A DNA stretch of 64,000 bases, from contig OZ029916.1 in the NCBI GenBank assembly GCA_964023275.1, positions 19,934,064-19,998,063 on the forward strand, written 5' to 3'. Positions 25,135 through 35,879 of the stretch are shown in pieces. Numbering within the stretch: position 1 is the first letter of the stretch; each line of letters starts with the position of its first letter. The notes below the pieces were generated by a model. The model ran no database searches, was not told where the DNA came from, and saw nothing but the letters and a program-made list of their open reading frames with translations. This stretch comes from Norana najaformis. Taxonomy: Eukaryota; Annelida; Clitellata; Crassiclitellata; Hormogastridae. The translations under genes were made by a program, and so were the position numbers.

Positions 25135-27507
25135 ATGGCGAGAAAAATCCAGATAATTTCGTTGAGCGAATCAAGGACCCTTGAACAGTTCGACTGCGCC
25201 GAAATAATGCCAAAACTGGAAGACTTGGAAATAATTCATCTAGGTCAGCAACAGGAAGTACACCACAGAATTTGTTCTGAGACAATAGATCAAGCAAGCC
25301 GATATTTTCAATTAAGCCCTTCTTCAAAAGAGAACTCTAATCGCCAACATTCCATTTCCGGGTTGAGCGAATTGCTGTTCTACCAACTCGTGCAAGGAGG
25401 TAATGTTACAGCAATAACGACAATATTTGATCAGATACAGAACGATCATCCAACTTTGTATCGCTGTCTTCTCGATGGACGAAAACTGACAGACGAATTA
25501 ACAGGATGTGAAGGTCAGCCATCGAAGTCTCTATGGAGAATAGTCAATACATTGATTTGTCTGTTTGTAATTTTGCCGTTGTTTCTAATCACAACTCCAT
25601 TTTTCTATATTATTCCTTATATTGGAAATCTGATGAGTAGAGAATGTTATAAAGTAGAAAACATAAAACTCCCGCTATTCTTTGCAACTCTTAGCAACAG
25701 CGTTTCGATGGTCCAACTGTTTAAAGATCGTTATCCAAGTATCTTGAAAGCGAGAGACGACTTCGCGAACAATATTTTCCATCTTCTCGCCATTCTCTCT
25801 CAAACGGACAATAAGGCCGCCAATAGATGCTTTCGAATGTTATTACAGACCTTCGAAATATCAGAAGTCAAGGATGTTCTGTTGAACATGAGAAACGACG
25901 CTGGCATAAACGGTTTGGAATATGCTGTTAAAGTCGGCTCACCTCTATATTTCACAGAAATATTTGAGACCAATGGAATTCTGAAGACGGTGGTACTCGC
26001 TATAGGAAGAGACAACATTTACGATGACAGAAAATTGAAAGGTAACAGTGAAACTAATTCAGTCGTTTACCAATCAGACTCATCTGAAGCATATTCTATC
26101 GCGCATTACGATGTTTCAAGATATGAAAGAGGCGATGTATTTGTCGACCAGAGTTTTCTTCTTACGTTGATTTGTGATCGAGAGTTAATGGACATGACAG
26201 AGAAAGAAGTTCAAAGCATCGACAACAATCCCCTACTCAAGAAATGGATGAATACAAAGATCAAAAAGCACCTTTTACTGGTTTCATTTATAAGCGGCTT
26301 TAATCTTATCACATGGACCATTCTCATTAATTGGACAATGAACATGAACAACGAAGGCTATCGGTTAAAAACGACATATTGGAAAGCATTCCTGAATACA
26401 AGCGAAACAAAACATTTGGCGGCTAACGGGCCTGAATGCAATCCGTCAACCTCAAGTTTCAACAATAATGCGGATCAAATCAATTTATTCACATCGATGT
26501 GCCAACTGAAAGAAGCTTGCGGATACGATGTGATTTTGTCACTGACCAATCAAGAAATGGATTCAGGGTGGCAGCTTATAGATTATCTCACAATTCTCTG
26601 TCTCGTCAGCTGTTTAATTTCCCTCATATTTGATATTTACTTGAAAATGGTCTTTCTTGCGGTCCAATATCTTCACAGTGTCTGGCGTTTTCCACAACGA
26701 CTGCTGCCGTTTCTTCGTCGAATCTTCACGAGACGCATGCAAGTGTCATATGTCTCAACACAGCTGAACGTTACATCCAGCCTATGTTTATATATTGCAG
26801 CTTTTCTGTACTTCATCGCTAAAGAGATAGACCCAGTAGACAAGGAATCCGCCGCCCAGAAGTCTCTCTACATGTTGCTGTTAGACTGGAATATATTAGC
26901 CGGAATAGGTTTTCGTGCCTTCAGTTTACTTTACATAGGGCGAATTTTCAATATCGGCAGTTACTTTATAATTAGTATGTGGAAATTGAAGCAAACGCTT
27001 TTTCAGTTCCTCGCTATGTACTGGCTGATTGCGTCCATGTTCTCTGTGTTGTTCAATAATGTAGCATTTGACCCGATGTGTCCAGCCAAAAAGATTCCGC
27101 CTTTCAGTAATTTTTGGGGAAGTATTCTAGGTGGTTTTCGGTTGATGTTGGGTGACAATCTTTTGCCGAGCGAAATGAACGGTCGTCTCATCATTACTTA
27201 CACCGTCTACGTCATAGTGGCCAGTGTCGTGATGTTGAGTTTATTCACTGGAATCTCTGGGTCAGTCGCTGACCGGGTTTTGTCTCCTAAACTGAAGGGC
27301 CCTCTACTTCTGAAGGAGAAACTGGAAGAAAGCATCAATGCCGAGACGGCGCTACTGCTGCTGATGTTACCGTTTCGCAAGACCGTCCAGAAATGGCATC
27401 TGATGAGCGAAAAACGTGGAACAAAAATTATAACACGAGATGACAAAGATGATTACAGACTCATTCTAGAAGTAGCGTGTCATTGTTCAGAAACTGCTAA
27501 GATTTAG
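25135..27507 (+). CDS. TRP-like (TRPA/painless-like) cation channel, copy 1, intronless
   Basis: One uninterrupted frame of 790 codons. The C-terminal half has a six-helix channel layout: pre-S1 NPLLKKWM (about 365-372), S1 about 380-402, a long extracellular loop with three Cys and NxS/T sites, S2 about 480-510, S3 about 545-565, S4 about 576-600, S5 about 618-645, and a pore helix and filter with FRLMLGD (about 668-674). S6 is about 686-712, followed by a basic TRP-box-like stretch (SPKLKGPLLLKEKLEE). The FxxMLGD pore and the S6 start resemble TRPA1. The N-terminal 360 residues contain ankyrin-like helices (about 180-290), few and degenerate. A strong hydrophobic stretch at about 133-168 is unusual before the ankyrin block. 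The start is ATG in fair context; a TTG lies nine codons in. Family assignment beyond 'TRP superfamily' is inference. A near-identical copy lies 10.7 kb downstream in the same direction. Confidence 0.8.
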   Translation: MARKIQIISLSESRTLEQFDCAEIMPKLEDLEIIHLGQQQEVHHRICSETIDQASRYFQLSPSSKENSNRQHSISGLSELLFYQLVQGGNVTAITTIFDQIQNDHPTLYRCLLDGRKLTDELTGCEGQPSKSLWRIVNTLICLFVILPLFLITTPFFYIIPYIGNLMSRECYKVENIKLPLFFATLSNSVSMVQLFKDRYPSILKARDDFANNIFHLLAILSQTDNKAANRCFRMLLQTFEISEVKDVLLNMRNDAGINGLEYAVKVGSPLYFTEIFETNGILKTVVLAIGRDNIYDDRKLKGNSETNSVVYQSDSSEAYSIAHYDVSRYERGDVFVDQSFLLTLICDRELMDMTEKEVQSIDNNPLLKKWMNTKIKKHLLLVSFISGFNLITWTILINWTMNMNNEGYRLKTTYWKAFLNTSETKHLAANGPECNPSTSSFNNNADQINLFTSMCQLKEACGYDVILSLTNQEMDSGWQLIDYLTILCLVSCLISLIFDIYLKMVFLAVQYLHSVWRFPQRLLPFLRRIFTRRMQVSYVSTQLNVTSSLCLYIAAFLYFIAKEIDPVDKESAAQKSLYMLLLDWNILAGIGFRAFSLLYIGRIFNIGSYFIISMWKLKQTLFQFLAMYWLIASMFSVLFNNVAFDPMCPAKKIPPFSNFWGSILGGFRLMLGDNLLPSEMNGRLIITYTVYVIVASVVMLSLFTGISGSVADRVLSPKLKGPLLLKEKLEESINAETALLLLMLPFRKTVQKWHLMSEKRGTKIITRDDKDDYRLILEVACHCSETAKI

Positions 27508-27591
27508 CTAAATTTTTAGCATGAAATTGTAAGAACGGAATTCTTATCTACACTAAAACGATGTGTATTGACTGTAATTTTGTTCACTTTC

Positions 27592-27597
27592 ATTAAA
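27592..27597 (+). terminator. Candidate ATTAAA poly(A) signal, TRP-like copy 1
   Basis: ATTAAA lies about 85 bases after the stop codon. Variant signal in AT-rich DNA, so weak evidence. Confidence 0.3.
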
Positions 27598-28379
27598 ATC
27601 TTCTTTTATTTAACAGAGCAATACTGAAAATTCAATGGTGTTTAACAATATTTCAGCAGCTATAGTGAGCTTATAAGTAGATATTTTCAACCGCGCATTT
27701 ATCGTATTCCTTTACATACGGGCCTAACATTTGGTCAATTTCAGAAGCATGTAAAAGGCTCTTATAATGGCCTTCTTCAAATTGTGCGTCTATGGGATCT
27801 TGGGGATTGGCCTATTGCACCAAAAACTCTTCTGTTTCTTTTAGAAACTTTTGTGGAACAGGACAGAGACAAGGCACAGAGGGCTCAATGACTGATGTGT
27901 TACTAGAGGCCGCCGATGAGCAGCTGACAGCCAGAAGAACTGAAGGGTGGAGGAAACTTGGTTCTAAGGAAGGGTTCCGGGCAGTGAGCACCCACGCAGC
28001 TTTTGACAAGACACGGAACTAAGGAGTGTCTAAAACCCCAGTTGCTGCAATTTTTGGAGCTTTATTTGTGTTGTTTCGGAAACACTTTAAAGTTGACTTG
28101 TGCACCAGAGCAAACAGAGGGAATTTTTCAACTGGTTCTCAATAGTCAGTGCCAAAAGTTGTGTTTTCTATGTAGAGGAATGTAATTTGGTCCAACACAG
28201 TTTTGTAAGTAAGAAGTCTCATATATTGCGTGGTAAACATAGGTAACAAATGTTTGTAAGTTTGTAATGTTTTAATGTCTTCTGAAAACCTCTCGACTGC
28301 GCTTTCAAAGCGTTCTTCAACAGCCAAACTAATGTTAGCTTATCGGTATCCGATCTGGCCTAACCCATTATATTATGAT

Positions 28380-28640
28380 TTGATTACGATTGCACTCGAA
28401 GCGGCCATCTATTGATGGCTGGTCGATTAAAAGCAACCCATTCTAACAGCTCCTTTCCCCTTATCTCTGTGGCCTTTTCGCAGCCGGACTCTGGACAATC
28501 CCACTGACTTGATGCAGCGCTCGTGAATAAGCTGATGCCATGCGTTTAGCTTTTACGTAGCGCTTTAGAAATTTGGAGATTACGAATAACAATAGAGATG
28601 GGCATTATGATAACGGCGCTAAAGAAGTCACTAGATTAGA
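28380..28640 (+). mobile_element. LINE 3' UTR remnant
   Basis: Contains CTGACTTGATGCAGCGCTCGTGAATAAGCTG-like and TTTACGTAGCGCTTTAGAAAT-like blocks, then GGAGATTACGA. These are the same blocks, in the same order, as the LINE UTRs at 24.2 kb and 61.6 kb. A second block at 28,598-28,640 (GCATTATGATAACGGCGCTA) also occurs at about 52,420. Confidence 0.5.
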
Positions 28641-31600
28641 TTATATTAGTTAAAGTTCATTGAGAACAACACTGTAATTTATCTTTGGGAAATGATGCTC
28701 GAAAAGCTGGAAAAGTTAACTGGCGAGCTCTTGCACTCACGTAGAACCCAACAACGGGGTTGATGGTAGAGGCGAGTTCAGAGTTCATGGTACATTGCAC
28801 TGAGAAAGGCGAATAAGAACAACCGAATGAAGCGTACGCAAAACACGGTTACGCTCACCGAACGGTACTCGCTGGCTGATGGTAAAAGATGCTGCATCCA
28901 GACATCCCTCACACCACTAGATTAGTGGGGTACAGTTAGGCCTATTCGGCCGATTGGTCGCGTAATAACGAAGACTTCCCTTTCCTGTATATATTCTCTA
29001 ATCTTCTCCAAAGACACTGGCTCGCCATTACATTTGTAGGCTTCTATGAATCCCGGCAGAAGTAAATCTGCGCTAGACCCTGTCCAGACTGGAACCGTTA
29101 AGTTGTAAGGGGTCGATCAATACAATGTGCTTGATTTCGGGTGTAGATGTAATGTGTCCAATTACGGTCCACAACGCACAAAATGAAAAGCAGACATAAG
29201 AAATGACTCCAAGACGCAGCCTTAGTTGTCTAAATGTAGGCCCCTACGATAACTGTTCAGCATTTTATGCAAGTGACGAACTTACCTTCCGAAATAAACG
29301 AGACGCGTTAACAAGTTACGTGGCTGCGCTGTTCCCTTATGAATGAGTTATCTTACTAACCCTATACCAAATAGGGGTAAATAAAGCAAGAAATTCATCC
29401 CTAGCTAACTAATTGCGAACTGTTAATTGATCCAAATGGTTTAACTGAAATAGTTTACTTCCTCCCAGCAATCATACCAGTTAATGGCCTATTCAATGTT
29501 TTGTTCATCATTCTTGTCTTGAAGTTTAAATAGGTCTATAGCTTACAATAGGCCTACCTCTAATTAATACAAAATATAAAATAAATTCTCATAATATCAG
29601 GTGTTTGTCGCAATCGAAAGATTTACTCATTCGTCTTGTACAATTTGTTTATCTATTCATATTTCGAATTTCAATATTTTTTGGGGATCGAAATATTGTT
29701 CTTATTTCTACTAATTAGAAATATTACAAAAGACAACCAATGGAATTATCTGTAAACTGATTTTTAAATGGCGTCCAGAAAGTAGTACATCAAGATAAAT
29801 AACAGCAACTGGTTCTCAACGGACAGTGCCAAAAGTTTGTTTTTAAAAATACAATTGAAATTTAATGCAGATGACAGATCTAAGTAAATGAGTTAAGAAT
29901 ATTTATTTTCATTCATAATTTATGTTTGAAACGTCCCCGTTGGCCGGACACACCCACAGAAAAATTTCGATCACATTACAAAGGCGAATGCACCACGGCC
30001 CAACTGCAGCATTGATAAATACACTTCTCAGTTTAATCCCACGCCTGATGCATGCGGTGTCGCAATTATGCCAACATTTTGCAGACGTCTTTAAGTCTCC
30101 CTAGTGCCCATCGTTTACCCGGAAATTGTTTAGGCAACTTTTGCACCATAATTATTATTTTGACGTACAAATTTAATAACAATTCTGTCTGCTTTATTTA
30201 AAGCCAGTATGGGTTAGAGATAACGCAAATATTTATGTAGTGAGTTTTTTTTATTTAAAGGCACCGTTTATATTAAAGTATGTTAAATATTATTTATAGT
30301 AAATAAGTACGGAAAAGCGTTTTAGATCAAAGTACTTTTGCTTATGTTATGCATGTTTCCTTAGGGTTTCTTTTTGAACACAGTGTACACACAGCACGTG
30401 CTTGCACAAAACAAGCCTTTCATAGCTTGCGTACTCTACGATATAAATGAGCTGCAGTTGAGACTAAGCTGTTTTCGCTCTGCTATCGAAACAAACTGTT
30501 AACAGCTGCTTTCAACGTTTCTTCAGCAATACATGTGAGATACATAAAAATTTCACTAGACTGTCAATGAAATTGCTTAAGAATCGGGTTCGCGCTAACA
30601 TAAGAGAGTTTTCATTAGTAGGCGCTGGACCATTCACATGAAATTGACTGTGGTGTTTTATCACTACCGCCAAGTCTCACTATCATTTTCAAATTTTGAA
30701 CTTCGTCATTGAATATAGGCCATCGTAGACACATCCGGAAGATGTAAAAGATGTTTTCAATCCGTGGCAAGAAATTGAATTGATGCATAGCTATTCATTT
30801 TAAAAGCAAAGACTTGGTTCGTCACACAAAATTCATGAGGTCATAAATATGCACCAAACTCACTGCTTCACATTCACTACCAACAAAAAGTTTGCTTCTC
30901 TGAGTTTCTGTTCTATGGACGCTAATGGTGGCATTCCTTAAAACATATCTTTTACTAAATTATGCATATTTTAAGTAATTGCAACTGATTGAATGCGTGT
31001 AAGCGATACCATATCCGTGTATCGCTGTCATCTGTATAGGTTTAGCCTATGGCATTAGTCAGTAATTTTTCATCGCTTAATTAAATAGTAATTGATTTCT
31101 CTTAGTAAATCGTAGTTCACATCTGCTATGGCATATAGGAAACAATTCACTTCCTTACGGCGCGACAAAACATTATGTTGTCGCAGTGACTTTAAGTGCC
31201 ACATAAATCCAATAATCTGGATGCCGACGCGTTCACATGCCCACGCATCATGTGCTTAGTGCAAAAAGTTGCCTACCATCTCTGAATATATAGTTATCAT
31301 TTGGTCACGTGCACTTCATTAAATGTAGTCCTTGAAATACCGTCGACCTCGGAAAAAGCTTAATCGTATTCACTTAACTATATTTTACCTGTAGGATATT
31401 ACGCCGATCAACCACTTTTCTTCCAGAGAACAGGCGTGCTTGATTGTATGTCACATTCTCATATGATAACATTGAGCTTCCACTCATCGGTTGAGATACT
31501 TGCTATCTATGATGAACTCTTAGATCACGCGATGACGCTTTGGTGCATTTTAAGACAGTATTCACATTATTCATCATTATTATAACGTTCGTTGATTAAG

Positions 31601-31942
31601 CTTGATATTAGGAACACATTTATTTGCCTCAGTCGCTAGCATATACTGAAGGCACCGGTGAAAGTGAGCCATAATCTCTATTTATACTGCCATCTTGCCT
31701 CATTTCTCCAATATGGCTACTTCTCTATGTCATCACAAAGAGTCTCTTTAAAAAGGTGACCTCTTCTTGTTGCCTGCTTTTGCACGTAGCGCTGCTTTCT
31801 CGCTGATCCTGTGCTCTGTTCCGGGCTATTCACACGACCCCACACAAGTTGGAACGGCTTTTGTCAGAGCAAGCGATGCTGAGGCCATCATCACAGAAGT
31901 TAAATCTCTCGGTTTTTTGCTCTCTTCGCTCCATTTATCTGT
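28641..31942. other. Region between the TRP-like copies, left part; no gene seen
   Basis: No frame with recognisable content. A motif TGGTTCTCAA..G.CAGTGCCAAAAGTT at about 29,810 repeats one at about 28,130. A TATAAATGAGCTGC stretch at about 30,441 looks like a TATA box, but no downstream exon could be tied to it. Confidence 0.5.
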
Positions 31943-31999
31943 CTCCCTTCACTTGTTGGGGCCTAGAGGTCGCCTCTAGGCCCCAGCAAGTGAAGGGAG
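31943..31999. repeat. 27-bp inverted repeat with 3-nt loop (near-perfect palindrome)
   Basis: The left arm 31,943-31,969 and right arm 31,973-31,999 are reverse complements with a single mismatch (a G-T wobble in RNA) around the loop TCG. The arms contain TTGGGGCCTAGAGG. No target duplication or transposon end was recognised around it. Confidence 0.92.
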
Positions 32000-32339
32000 G
32001 CTTCGAACTGGCTGTTATAAGGTAACATGATTGACCTCCATAAGTAGACACAAATCATGCATTCAGTCATTGCTCTTGAGTTCATCTATTCTGGTTCACA
32101 CCCTTAGATCCTCCCTTATATGGATCATCCGCTCCTGGTAAACTTTTATATCATCCAGCAAAGAGATTCCACAGACAACGTAAACCTGGTTCATTCAGAC
32201 ACGCAGTGGCTTCCATCCTAGCCTCCATCCTAGCCTCGCTCTTTATTAGATAGATGCATATGATGTGCATTTCAGTGGTACTTGGTGCATTATATGCATA
32301 AGCTGCAGGCAACACGTCTCGCAAAGCCTCCATCTTTTT

Positions 32340-33130
32340 AGCTCCATCTTAGCTAATTCCAGTTGCCGCGGGAATGAAGTGTTTCTGTCTGACGTCTAAC
32401 ATCAACGCGCCCATTCCCGATGACCATGTCACCTACAAGCAATCATCCTCGAATCGTCCCCTTATCACAAAGAATCTTGTTTAGTGCAGGAGTTTACCCC
32501 ACACAAGAGCCTTCTTGTCGTTCTTAAAAGCGCCTGACCCCAATAAATTTCTTAGAGTCGAAATATGTACTCCCGTAGATGTTCTTCAGGCTCTACAGTT
32601 TAGACCGATGGATCCCAGTGTATGGCCCCCCTTCATCTGGGCATTCCAATTTGACTCGTGATGATGAGTGGTGCAACTCATACACTGGCAAGCGAGCAGG
32701 AACCTTGCTTGGGAAGTTACTGATTTAGACACTCTGGCTATATCAATTCGACCTCAAAGCTCCCACACTGTTTGGGCAGCATCTAAGTTGACAGCCCAAA
32801 GGAAGGTAACCAAGTATGAAAGCCTGCCAGCTTCTTACCACTACACCACATTAGCTATCGAGGAGGTATTGAGCCTGCTCAGCCCAAGGGGTTGGAGTTC
32901 ATCGCTATAACAGTTCCGTTATTGATGGCACGTTGGGGTTATACTGGGATCTAAGTGGCATATCAGACCATGTCAACCAACCCTCATGACTATGGCCACC
33001 GAGAGACATTGAGGAGAACCTTGCAAGCTGTCGCAATGCCGATGGCGTCATCAGTTACCCTCAGGTCAATAAATGCTCTACACCCAAGAGAGGCGAACAT
33101 GCGCGTTAAAGATAATCCGATGTTGTTGGG
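32340..33130 (+). mobile_element. Decayed RLE-type non-LTR retrotransposon, C-terminal endonuclease region
   Basis: The frames at 32,668-32,910 and 32,955-33,110 match the C-terminal part of the element at 55-58.8 kb. LAWEVTDLDTLAIS corresponds to LTWDATVIDTLAVS, ASKLTAQRKVTKYESL to AAEIAAERKTSKYSDI, LAIEEVLSLLSPRGW to LAFETLGPINQEGF, and a later NALHPREANM-type end to the NAIAFNGTF stretch. It is divergent enough to be a different lineage. The reading frame is broken and the reverse transcriptase is absent. About 320 bases before 32,668 may be the zinc-finger part, too decayed to read. Confidence 0.65.
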
Positions 33131-33379
33131 CTGTAGAGTGGGCGGTTTCATGCTGTCTATTTTTAAGCTAAAGAGGATTTGTGGGTCTTGAATCCAGCCG
33201 AGCCAACTTCAAAGGAGCATCGAGAGGTAGGCCTAGGTAACAATGTACGATAGGTTCAAGACAGGTAGCGTCGCGGTGACGGCGGTGGCTGAGGTTGCAG
33301 ATCAGAAGTCGTTATTTTGGTGAGTAGGTACGATTGATGCTTAATCCCTGGTAAAGATACACACTGCAACCGTTGGGGT

Positions 33380-33466
33380 ATGTGACATTTGGGCATCGCT
33401 GTTTGGGCTCGGCCGATTGGGCCCCGGTGCTCTTTGGACGCCGGATGTTTTGCCCCGGCGGCACAA
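33380..33466 (+). repeat. GTTTGGGC/CCGG motif array, left member of an inverted pair
   Basis: Iterated GC-rich motifs (ATTTGGGC, GTTTGGGC, ATTGGGCCCCGG, CCGGATGTTTTGCCCCGG) every 12-18 bases. The array at 34,250-34,325 carries the same motifs in the opposite orientation. The pair may be the ends of a 0.95-kb non-autonomous DNA transposon. Confidence 0.5.
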
Positions 33467-34249
33467 TACATTTTACAGTTTTGCTTATAGTCCAAAATTT
33501 AGACTTATTCCTTATAGCACTACGACGTAAAACTCAAACCGCTACAGCAGACATCTGGAAAAAATGACGAAGGCAAGAAATTAATTGATTAGCTGGCTAG
33601 GGTGAGCGTGAGGAGGTGGGCTGCCTTTATGCTTCTGAAGAAAAGAATAGCGAAGTTTCTGCTTGGTAGATGCTGCGCTTACGTTACGTGCGTTTTATTA
33701 TAATAATTTCTGACTAATGTTCTTTGTTCAGAAACCACATTCCATAATTCTTCTATATAAGGTTATATAAACATGTTAGTTTATTATTCAGCCTAGCCTA
33801 CTATGCCTAAACAGTTTCTCAGTTTCAGTTGCATAGATAAAACAGATTAGAGCTTATACCTGCATAGGCCTCCAGCTTAGCTAAATTAAGGACCTTTCAG
33901 TATTACCGTTTTATGTCGTGCTAGACTAGAGTTGTAGGGCCTATATAAATTATGATACATTTGTCTAACTGCAAATAAACCATTACGCGATAATCACTTT
34001 ACTAAACTGATGAGATATACTGATTGCTACAGACGATAGGTATAAAACTTAGTATAAAAGCGGAATTTCATTCGTACTTCTTGTAACCATTGATAGAACA
34101 AATTTAAGGTAAATTTAAAATCGGCTTAAAGTCGGAATGTTACTGCGTTAGAAGGCTTGCCGTGATTTAATAACTATTTCAAATCTTTATTTCACTAAAA
34201 TGTATAAAAATAACATGCACAGTCCTATAGTATGCCTATATTAACTAAC

Positions 34250-34325
34250 TGTGAAGCATTGGACGTGCCCCTGGCGCCCAAACGGCCGGTGCCCAAACGG
34301 CGACGCTCAAACGTCCTGCCTTCCA
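34250..34325 (-). repeat. GCCCAAAC motif array, right member of the inverted pair
   Basis: GCGCCCAAACGGCCGG, GTGCCCAAACGGCG and GCTCAAACGTCC in succession, the reverse complement of the motif seen at 33,380-33,466. The DNA between the arrays is AT-rich with no gene seen. Confidence 0.5.
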
Positions 34326-35808
34326 GTAAATGAGAGTCAAGTTAAAAGCATGAGCCATGCTCTCACGCAAGAACTGGAGGACAGATCCGCAGAAGAGAGA
34401 GGTCGGAAAGAGAGGATTGACTTTGGGTTGCCTCATTAAATGAGGCAAATTCACGCCTGTAATCTTGTCGCTGTGTTGGAAGAGGTGCGCTTAATGGCCT
34501 CTGAACTTTGAATCCTATGTCGCCCTGTAGAGTACGGCCTGGTGATGCATTGCTACAGGCCTGTGCAGGTGGAAAATGACAACTTAGTTAGTAATTAACT
34601 AAAATGATGAAACTCTGACTCTTTACGCATGAAAATGGATAAACTAGTGGGAGGGGACACAACAACAACTGGCGTCTGCAACCAAACTTTAAAGGGTGAC
34701 ATGTCGGCACAAGTCGAGGCCTCTCGATCTAGCACCATAATTATACACAATGCTATCAAGTGCGGTACATATGACTTCTGCTAATGGACCATTAGTAGCG
34801 GTATTTACAGTATCCATTAAATCTAATTCATACTTTCATCATGAACGTTTCAATCTATCGATACTTCTTCGTGCAGTTATTGAGCTGTTCCGCTTTCATA
34901 TGGCGCTTTTCGTTTACACTTGGTGTTGAATTTGCGTGCAGTATGCTTATGTATAAGCCGTTATGTATCGATGCTTGCATGCATGAATGTATGTGTATGT
35001 ATGAAGTGTCTATAGGTGTATGCTTCTATGCATTTATGTTTACCTGTGTATCTTTGTATGCATGCATACCCAGCGCCCTTTAAGAATCCATCCAAGGTTT
35101 TGAAGCAACAAATGCAGTCTGACAGATATAACAAAGTGCAAATTAAAACAAGGTGAAAATGTTTCTTGAAGTGCTCCTTCTGCGAAACTTCGGATTTTCT
35201 GTGGAAGATTCTTGTAGGCGGACTTCATCGCTTAGGTAAAAATTGGTTGAGACCGGTTACATAAGTATTTGGCATTACAAGGAGGCTTAGAGATTTGTTA
35301 TGCTTATACCATCAAAAAACATTAACCGTTCTTAAGTAATCTTAACTATAGTTAAATTATCAAGAGACCGCACCAGATTGCCCACACAAAACTGGAGAAA
35401 AAACACCAAGCCGAATGCACATAAAGCTGGGCATGATCATCACATGAAACAGTAACGTAATTATTTAAGCCTTTACAGTGAGACAGAATTTTGTGATGAC
35501 ATAGACTTAATACACGTAAACTTAATCTCTTTCATACTTCTGCAGAAATAAAAGTTGCATGCAAGTAAACCTTAAAAACTCTTCACAGTCATCAAAATTT
35601 GAGCAAACAGTCGACTTTCTTTGTCTAGGGTAGATCAACTACAGTGCTATAGTAGGCCGAATTCAGAATAACCTGAAAAATTTGTGTCACATTGCTCGTC
35701 TAGAACATCCAACCACAAAATGCGTATCTGCAAGGTAATATCGGCACAAACAAATTAAAAAATAACACAATTCTATAATCAAACCTTAACTATCGACAAG
35801 AAAAGGTT
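34326..35808. other. Upstream region of TRP-like copy 2; no gene seen
   Basis: A GCATGCATGAATGTATG-type simple repeat at 34,975-35,070 is the only structure. The short open frames are compositional. Confidence 0.5.
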
Positions 35809-35879
35809 ATGGCGAGAAATATCCAGATAATTTTTTGAGCGAATCAAGGACCCTTGAACAGTTCGACTGCGCCGAAATA

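Noticed and set aside
34841-35083. 80-codon plus-strand frame with hydrophobic start, possible secreted peptide
   Set aside because: The C-terminal half is a GCATG/TATG simple repeat and no acceptor, donor or homologue supports it.
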